From Holotrichia oblita (taxonomy: Eukaryota; Arthropoda; Insecta; Coleoptera; Scarabaeidae): a stretch of DNA of 64,000 nucleotides. The DNA lies in the NCBI GenBank assembly GCA_023690525.1, contig CM043016.1, positions 157,723,783 through 157,787,782 on the forward strand, in the 5' to 3' direction. The stretch's first letter is position 1. The number at the start of each line of letters is the position of its first letter. Position numbers and translations under genes: made by a program. Below the pieces are notes generated by a model, which was not told where the DNA came from, searched no databases, and was given only the letters and a program-made list of their open reading frames with translations. This document shows, piece by piece, positions 55,691 to 64,000 of the stretch.

Positions 55691-56204
55691 TTACTATACT
55701 AATTGGTGATTGTAGAGTTGATTGGGCGTCCCTCCTGCGACCTTACGGGAAGGAGGAAAATCAACGTAGGGTGTCGATAGACGGAAAAAGGATTGTTCTA
55801 TACAAATGGCTAGGTTTTCCGCAGACGAACTGACCTGTGACATTTCAAACGATTAAAAATTCAGATTAGTGGGAAATTCGCGTTTATCTCCCGAACGGTT
55901 AACGCTACGCCAAAACTATTCATGTCCGAACATATTCCTCGACGAGTACTTGGTTATTTTGGGGAAAAAAAATTTTTTCCGATTAAAACTAAAAAATACA
56001 GCGTCGGGGCGCCGACGCCCAATAAGACGACGCTTTCCCAGACGTGACCGCCGAACCGGCCGTATTTATAATGACGATTTCCAAAATTTCAAAGTTCCAA
56101 CGCCTTTCTAAACCGCTTATTTTTTGATAAACGTCGCCAAAATTCCTCAAAACAGATAGGTACTAGATATTTCTATATGAGAATATGATATCTCGAATTT
56201 ACGA

Positions 56205-56310
56205 GCTCCTGTGGCGCATCGGAACGGACGGTGGCCCACGGCGCTAGAGGTACGGCGTTCAAATCTCGACGAGGGATACTATGGTTTTTTTCTTTGGTTT
56301 TTTGTTTTTT
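56205..56310 (+). ncRNA. tRNA-like module in family B units
   Basis: CTCCTGTGGCGCATCGGAAC contains an A-box-like TGGCGCATCGG, and GGCGTTCAAATCTCG contains a B-box-like GTTCAAATC 40-45 bases further on. T-runs follow (TTTTTTTCTTTGG and more). The sequence between the boxes differs from family A, and the arms pair poorly, so it is a relic or SINE head, not a tRNA gene. Copies recur in each B unit, near 57800, 59400, 61000 and 62600. Confidence 0.35.
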
Positions 56311-56937
56311 TTTATTAATGATTGAAAAGAATAATATATAAAATAAAGAAGTCTTCATTTCAACGGCGACGAAACACAAGAAATAATAATTAAAAAAACA
56401 CGATGAATCATTAAATGCGTTAAAGAATTTCCAATTTTTTACAATTGTCCGATTGGAAAAACGTTATTATTTATACTAAAAATCGTTTCTTATTTTGTGG
56501 TTCAATAAATACCACAAGTAGTAATAATTACAAACATCTCTCCATGTCTAAAAGTAATTTAAAAATATGAAACAAGTAAGAATAGTTTAATTATCTGTAT
56601 GTCAGTGTATTATCGAGATTATACTAAGTATATATCTACATATTTTCGAAAGAGCTAAAAAGTCTTATTTGTATACATTCAGGGGAAATTGAATGTCAAT
56701 ATTTTAGGGAACGATTTTATGATGTATTTTAAAAAGGAAACTTATATAAACTTATATATGAACGTGTGACCTAAACGTCTGTCAAAGTAGGTAGCTGAAA
56801 TTCCGTACGAACGCCACTGGTGGAATTAAAAAAATGGGGAACACTCAATAATGCCTCTTGATACATACTACACGTATACCACGTTTCATTAAAATATCTA
56901 AAGTGGTATTACAGGAATTAATAAAAAACTATTTATT

Positions 56938-57178
56938 TTCGAAAACTTTATCACCCTGTATCTCAAAAGTTAAGACCTTTAGGTCATATGTTCATATGAA
57001 GTTTTCTCTTTAACATGACGAGTAGTATACGGTCCCGCTACCTCAGCAAAAAAAAACTATTTATTTTCGAAAACTTTATCACCCTGTATCTCAAAAGCTA
57101 AGACCTTTAGGTCATATGTTCATATGAAGTTTTTTTTTATCATGACGACTAATATACGATCCCGCTACGTCCAGCAAA
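56938..57178 (+). repeat. Doubled 120-bp block inside family B units (example)
   Basis: Two tandem copies of a block running from ACTATTTATTTTCGAAAACT through CACCCTGTATCTC, the TCATATGTTCATATGA near-palindrome and a CCCGCTAC...CAGCAAAA end. The first copy has CTTTAACATGACGAGTAG and the second TTTATCATGACGACTAAT, so the copies are old and inherited together in every B unit. Family A has one copy. Confidence 0.85.
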
Positions 57179-60100
57179 AAAAAAAAAAAAAACCCTTCCT
57201 GAAATATGGACATTCATTTTGGAAAGTGCCTGTATAGCGGGTTTTATTCAATCAAGACAGCCATATTCCGCTCTTTAGTATATAATAATTGGTGATTGTA
57301 GAGGTGATTGGGCGTCCCTCCTGAGACCTTACGAAAGGACTAAACTCAAACGTAGGGTGTCGATCGACGGGAAAAGGATTTTTCTAATCAACTGTCTAGG
57401 TTTTCCGCAGACCAACGTCCGAATCCTGTAAGATTAGCAAACGAATTAAAAATTCGCGTTGGAGGGACTTTGAGCGCTTATATCTCCCGAACGGTTAACG
57501 CTACGCCAAAACTATTCATGTCCGAACATATTCTCCTCGACGAGTACTTGGTTATTTTGGGAAAAAAAATTTTTTCCGATTAAAACTAAAAAATACAGCG
57601 TCGGGGCGCCGACGCCCAATAAGACGACGCTTTCCCAGACGTGACCGCCGAACCGGCCGTATTTATAATGACGATTTCCAAAATTTCAAAGTTCCAACGC
57701 CTTTCTAAACCGCTTATTTTTTGATAAACGTCGCCAAAATTCCTCAAAACAGATAGGTACTAGATATTTCTATATGAGAATATGATATCTCGAATTTACG
57801 AGCTCCTGTGGCGCATCGGAACGGACGGTGGCCCACGGCGCTAGAGGTACGGCGTTCAAATCTCGACGAGGGATACTATGGTTTTTTTTCTTTGGTTTTT
57901 TGTTTTTTTTTATTAATGATTGAAAAGAATAATATATAAAATAAAGAAGTCTTCATTTCAACGGCGACGAAACACAAGAAATAATAATTAAAAAACACGA
58001 TGAATCATTAAATGCGTTAAAGAATTTCCAATTTTTTACAATTGTCCGATTGGAAAAACGTTATTATTTATACTAAAAATCGTTTCTTATTTTGTGGTTC
58101 AATAAATACCACAAGTAGTAATAATTACAAACATCTCTCCATGTCTAAAAGTAATTTAAAAATATGAAACAAGTAAGAATAGTTTAATTATCTGTATGTC
58201 AGTGTATTATCGAGATTATACTAAGTATATATCTACATATTTTCGAAAGAGCTAAAAAGTCTTATTTGTATACATTCAGGGGAAATTGAATGTCAATATT
58301 TTAGGGAACGATTTTATGATGTATTTTAAAAAGGAAACTTATATAAACTTATATATGAACGTGTGACCTAAACGTCTGTCAAAGTAGGTAGCTGAAATTC
58401 CGTACGAACGCCACTGGTGGAATTAAAAAAATGGGGAACACTCAATAATGCCTCTTGATACATACTACACGTATACCACGTTTCATTAAAATATCTAAAG
58501 TGGTATTACAGGAATTAATAAAAAACTATTTATTTTCGAAAACTTTATCACCCTGTATCTCAAAAGTTAAGACCTTTAGGTCATATGTTCATATGAAGTT
58601 TTCTCTTTAACATGACGAGTAGTATACGGTCCCGCTACCTCAGCAAAAAAAAAAAACTATTTATTTTCGAAAACTTTATCACCCTGTATCTCAAAAGCTA
58701 AGACCTTTAGGTCATATGTTCATATGAAGTTTTCTTTTTATCATGACGACTAATATACGATCCCGCTACGTCCAGCAAAAAAAAAAAAAACCCTTCCCTG
58801 AAATATGGACATTCATTTTGGAAAGTGCCTGTATAGCGGGTTTTATTCAATCAAGACAGCCATATTCCGCTCTTTTTATATAATAATTGGTGTTGTAGAG
58901 TTGATTGGGCGTCCCTCCTGAGACCTTACGAAGGAGGACTAAACTCGAAAAGGGGGTGTCGATCGACGGGAAAAGGATTTTTCTAATCAACTGTCTAGGT
59001 TTCGCCGCAGACCAACGTCCGAATCCTGTAAGATTAGCAAACGAATTAAAAATCGCGTTGGAGCGGACTTTGAGCGCTTATATCTCCCGAACGGTTAACG
59101 CTACGCCAAAACTATTCATGTCCGAACATATTCTCCTCGACGAGTACTTGGTTATTTTGGGGAAAAAAATTTTTTCCGATTAAAACTAAAAAATACAGCG
59201 TCGGGGCGCCGACGCCCAATAAGACGACGCTTTCCCAGACGTGACCGCCGAACCGGCCGTATTTATAATGACGATTTCCAAAATTTCAAAGTTCCAACGC
59301 CTTTCTAAACCGCTTATTTTTTGATAAACGTCGCCAAAATTCCTCAAAACAGATAGGTACTAGATATTTCTATATGAGAATATGATATCTCGAATTTACG
59401 AGCTCCTGTGGCGCATCGGAACGGACGGTGGCCCACGGCGCTAGAGGTACGGCGTTCAAATCTCGACGAGGGATACTATGGTTTTTTTCTTTGGTTTTTT
59501 TTTTTTTTATTAATGATTGAAAAGAATAATATATAAAATAAAGAAGTCTTCATTTCAACGGCGACGAAACACAAGAAATAATAATTAAAAAAACACGATG
59601 AATCATTAAATGCGTTAAAGAATTTCCAATTTTTTACAATTGTCCGATTGGAAAAACGTTATTATTTATACTAAAAATCGTTTCTTATTTTGTGGTTCAA
59701 TAAATACCACAAGTAGTAATAATTACAAACATCTCTCCATGTCTAAAAGTAATTTAAAAATATGAAACAAGTAAGAATAGTTTAATTATCTGTATGTCAG
59801 TGTATTATCGAGATTATACTAAGTATATATCTACATATTTTCGAAAGAGCTAAAAAGTCTTATTTGTATACATTCAGGGGAAATTGAATGTCAATATTTT
59901 AGGGAACGATTTTATGATGTATTTTAAAAAGGAAACTTATATAAACTTATATATGAACGTGTGACCTAAACGTCTGTCAAAGTAGGTAGCTGAAATTCCG
60001 TACGAACGCCACTGGTGGAATTAAAAAAATGGGGAACACTCAATAATGCCTCTTGATACATACTACACGTATACCACGTTTCATTAAAATATCTAAAGTG

Positions 60101-63100
60101 GTATTACAGGAATTAATAAAAAACTATTTATTTTCGAAAACTTTATCACCCTGTATCTCAAAAGTTAAGACCTTTAGGTCATATGTTCATATGAAGTTTT
60201 CTCTTTAACATGACGAGTAGTATACGGTCCCGCTACCTCAGCAAAAAAAAAAAACTATTTATTTTCGAAAACTTTATCACCCTGTATCTCAAAAGCTAAG
60301 ACCTTTAGGTCATATGTTCATATGAAGTTTTCTTTTTATCATGACGACTAATATACGATCCCGCTACGTCCAGCAAAAAAAAAAAAAAAACCCTTCCCTG
60401 AAATATGGACATTCATTTTGGAAAGTGCCTGTATAGCGGGTTTTATTCAATCAAGACAGCCATATTCCGCTCTTTTTTACTATAATAATTGGTGTCGTTA
60501 GAGGTAATTGGGCGTCCCTCCTGAGACCTTACGGAAGGACTAAACTCGAAAAGGGGGTGTCGATCGACGGGAAAAGGATTTTTCTAATCAACTGTCTAGG
60601 TTTCGCCGCAGACCAACGTCCGAATCCTGTAAGATTAGCAAACGATTGTTTTCAGATTGGAGCGGAAATTGAGCGTTATATCTCCCGAACGGTTAACGCT
60701 ACGCCAAAACTATTCATGTCCGAACATATTCTCCTCGACGAGTACTTGGTTATTTTGGGGAAAAAAAATTTTTTCCGATTAAAACTAAAAAATACAGCGT
60801 CGGGGCGCCGACGCCCAATAAGACGACGCTTTCCCAGACGTGACCGCCGAACCGGCCGTATTTATAATGACGATTTCCAAAATTTCAAAGTTCCAACGCC
60901 TTTCTAAACCGCTTATTTTTTGATAAACGTCGCCAAAATTCCTCAAAACAGATAGGTACTAGATATTTCTATATGAGAATATGATATCTCGAATTTACGA
61001 GCTCCTGTGGCGCATCGGAACGGACGGTGGCCCACGGCGCTAGAGGTACGGCGTTCAAATCTCGACGAGGGATACTATGGTTTTTTTCTTTTTTTTTTGT
61101 TTTTTTTTATTAATGATTGAAAAGAATAATATATAAAATAAAGAAGTCTTCATTTCAACGGCGACGAAACACAAGAAATAATAATTAAAAAAACACGATG
61201 AATCATTAAATGCGTTAAAGAATTTCCAATTTTTACAATTGTCCGATTGGAAAAACGTTATTATTTATACTAAAAATCGTTTCTTATTTTGTGGTTCAAT
61301 AAATACCACAAGTAGTAATAATTACAAACATCTCTCCATGTCTAAAAGTAATTTAAAAATATGAAACAAGTAAGAATAGTTTAATTATCTGTATGTCAGT
61401 GTATTATCGAGATTATACTAAGTATATATCTACATATTTTCGAAAGAGCAAAAAAAGTCTTATTTGTATACATTCAGGGGAAATTGAATGTCAATATTTT
61501 AGGGAACGATTTTATGATGTATTTTAAAAAGGAAACTTATATAAACTTATATATGAACGTGTGACCTAAACGTCTGTCAAAGTAGGTAGCTGAAATTCCG
61601 TACGAACGCCACTGGTGGAATTAAAAAAATGGGGAACACTCAATAATGCCTCTTGATACATACTACACGTATACCACGTTTCATTAAAATATCTAAAGTG
61701 GTATTACAGGAATTAATAAAAAACTATTTATTTTCGAAAACTTTATCACCCTGTATCTCAAAAGTTAAGACCTTTAGGTCATATGTTCATAAGGAAGTTT
61801 TCTCTTTAACATGACGAGTAGTATACGGTCCCGCTACCTCAGCAAAAAAAAAAAACTATTTATTTTCGAAAACTTTATCACCCTGTATCTCAAAAGCTAA
61901 GACCTTTAGGTCATATGTTCATATGAAGTTTTCTTTTTATCATGACGACTAATATACGATCCCGCTACGTCCAGCAAAAAAAAAAAAAAAAAAACCCTTC
62001 CCTGAAATATGGACATTCATTTTGGAAAGTGCCTGTATAGCGGGTTTTATTCAATCAAGACAGCCATATTCCGCTCTTTACTATACTAATTGGTGATTGT
62101 AGAGTTGATTGGGGTCCCTCCTGAGACCTTACGAAAGGAGGAAACTCAAACGGGGGGTGTCGATCGACGGGAAAAGGATTTTTCTAATCAACTGGCTAGG
62201 TTTTCCGCAGACCAACGTCCGAATCCTGTAAGATTTCCAAACGAATTAAAAATTCGCGTTGGAGGGAAATTGAGCGCTTATATCTCCCGAACGGTTAACG
62301 CTACGCCAAAACTATTCATGTCCGAACATATTCTCCTCGACGAGTACTTGGTTATTTTGGGGAAAAAAATTTTTTCCGATTAAAACTAAAAAATACAGCG
62401 TCGGGGCGCCGACGCCCAATAAGACGACGCTTTCCCAGACGTGACCGCCGAACCGGCCGTATTTATAATGACGATTTCCAAAATTTCAAAGTTCCAACGC
62501 CTTTCTAAACCGCTTATTTTTTGATAAACGTCGCCAAAATTCCTCAAAACAGATAGGTACTAGATATTTCTATATGAGAATATGATATCTCGAATTTACG
62601 AGCTCCTGTGGCGCATCGGAACGGACGGTGGCCCACGGCGCTAGAGGTACGGCGTTCAAATCTCGACGAGGGATACTATGGTTTTTTTCTTTGGTTTTTT
62701 GTTTTTTTTTATTAATGATTGAAAAGAATAATATATAAAATAAAGAAGTCTTCATTTCAACGGCGACGAAACACAAGAAATAATAATTAAAAAAACACGA
62801 TGAATCATTAAATGCGTTAAAGAATTTCCAATTTTTTACAATTGTCCGATTGGAAAAACGTTATTATTTATACTAAAAATCGTTTCTTATTTTGTGGTTC
62901 AATAAATACCACAAGTAGTAATAATTACAAACATCTCTCCATGTCTAAAAGTAATTTAAAAATATGAAACAAGTAAGAATAGTTTAATTATCTGTATGTC
63001 AGTGTATTATCGAGATTATACTAAGTATATATCTACATATTTTCGAAAGAGCTAAAAAGTCTTATTTGTATACATTCAGGGGAAATTGAATGTCAATATT

Positions 63101-64000
63101 TTAGGGAACGATTTTATGATGTATTTTAAAAAGGAAACTTATATAAACTTATATATGAACGTGTGACCTAAACGTCTGTCAAAGTAGGTAGCTGAAATTC
63201 CGTACGAACGCCACTGGTGGAATTAAAAAAATGGGAACACTCAATAATGCCTCTTGATACATACTACACGTATACCACGTTTCATTAAAATATCTAAAGT
63301 GGTATTACAGGAATTAATAAAAAACTATTTATTTTCGAAAACTTTATCACCCTGTATCTCAAAAGTTAAGACCTTTAGGTCATATGTTCATATGAAGTTT
63401 TCTCTTTAACATGACGAGTAGTATACGGTCCCGCTACCTCAGCAAAAAAAAAAAAAACTATTTATTTTCGAAAACTTTATCACCCTGTATCTCAAAAGCT
63501 AAGACCTTTAGGTCATATGTTCATATGAAGTTTTCTTTTTATCATGACGACTAATATACGATCCCGCTACGTCCAGCAAAAAAAAAAAAAAAAAAAACCC
63601 TTCCCTGAAATATGGACATTCATTTTGGAAAGTGCCTGTATAGCGGGTTTTATTCAATCAAGACAGCCATATTCCGCTCTTTTTACTATACTAATTGGTG
63701 ATTGTTGAGGTAAATTGGGCGTCCCTCCTGAGACCTTACGGAAGGACTAAAATCGAAAAGGGGGGTGCCGATCGACGGGAAAAGGATTTTTCTAATCAAC
63801 TGTCTAGGTTTTCCGGCGAACTGACCTTGACATTTCCCGATGTTTTCAGATTAGAGCGGAAATTCGCGTTTATCTCCCGAACGGTTAACGCTACGCCAAA
63901 ACTATTCATGTCCGAACATATTCTCCTCGACGAGTACTTGGTTATTTTGGGGAAAAAAATTTTTTCCGATTAAAACTAAAAAATACAGCGTCGGGGCGCC

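Larger units (their letters stand above)
55691..64000 (+). repeat. Satellite family B, about 1.6-kb monomer, more than five units
   Basis: Unit marks AATTGG at 55701, 57297, 58885, 60487, 62088 and 63693 give spacings of 1588-1605. Compared with A, the part from about +290 to +880 is replaced: a GC hairpin GCGTCGG GGCG CCGACGC, a different tRNA-like module, and a different AT-rich tail. The part around TGTATTATCGAGATTATACT and the start of the unit are shared. A 120-bp block with CACCCTGTATCTC is doubled in every unit (for example 56938-57057 and 57058-57178). The array continues beyond the window. Confidence 0.95.

Noticed and set aside
33011..64000. Functional tRNA or rRNA spacer array
   Set aside because: The tRNA-like modules lack a pairing acceptor stem, and no rRNA sequence occurs in 31 kb. 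A satellite is the simpler reading.
32049..64000. CRISPR-like array
   Set aside because: Repeats are 1.5-1.6 kb monomers in direct tandem without short repeat/spacer alternation.

Overview
The window is AT-rich animal DNA, almost certainly from an insect. It holds no intact host gene that I can recognise. It consists of a nest of mobile elements on the left, gene-poor DNA in the middle, and a very large tandem-repeat (satellite) array after a 500-base assembly gap. Supporting signs are piggyBac, Polinton/Maverick and jockey-like LINE sequences, short introns of about 55-77 nt, and relics of a hypothetical-protein family that is common in insect genomes. The order of insect cannot be determined from this sequence.

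Layout. 1-1025: decayed copy of an insect repeat-associated hypothetical gene. 1026-7415: gene-poor DNA with a short palindromic MITE-like repeat (5600-5781) and a possible LINE tail. 7420-26145: one piggyBac transposon (minus strand) split by two later insertions, a complete Polinton (9108-23035) and a 5'-truncated LINE (about 23588-26092). 26150-31548: gene-poor DNA with old diverged repeats. 31549-32048: assembly gap. 32049-64000: satellite DNA. A flank block F precedes about 13 units of a 1,512-bp monomer (family A). F then occurs again, followed by an A/B hybrid unit and at least five units of a related monomer of about 1.6 kb (family B) running off the end.

The Polinton is the most striking object. 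Its ends (5'-AGTAGG...CCTACT-3') are flanked by a perfect 6-bp target duplication, TTCGTA, inside the piggyBac transposase coding frame. It encodes a retroviral-type integrase with a chromodomain, an A32/FtsK-like packaging ATPase, an adenovirus-type protease, a double jelly-roll-like major capsid candidate, a minor capsid candidate, and a phospholipase-A2-domain capsid protein. It has no room for the expected protein-primed DNA polymerase. Instead its two ends are inverted arms of about 4.33 kb, each carrying the capsid/protease block, around a unique core of about 5.3 kb. The inner arm boundary cuts two genes: the right arm starts with only the tail of the PLA2 gene and removes the start of a minus-strand core gene. 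This looks like a snap-back (fold-back) derivative in which one end, with the polymerase, was replaced by a mirror copy of the other. The arms are nearly identical in the capsid genes but differ in a spliced 5' leader and N-terminus near their outer ends.

The satellite monomers carry a degenerate tRNA-like module (A box, B box, then a T-run). Families A and B share much of their length but differ in a central cassette containing that module. One unit (38.6-40.3 kb) interleaves satellite and flank sequence at short range, which suggests a merged consensus rather than real DNA.
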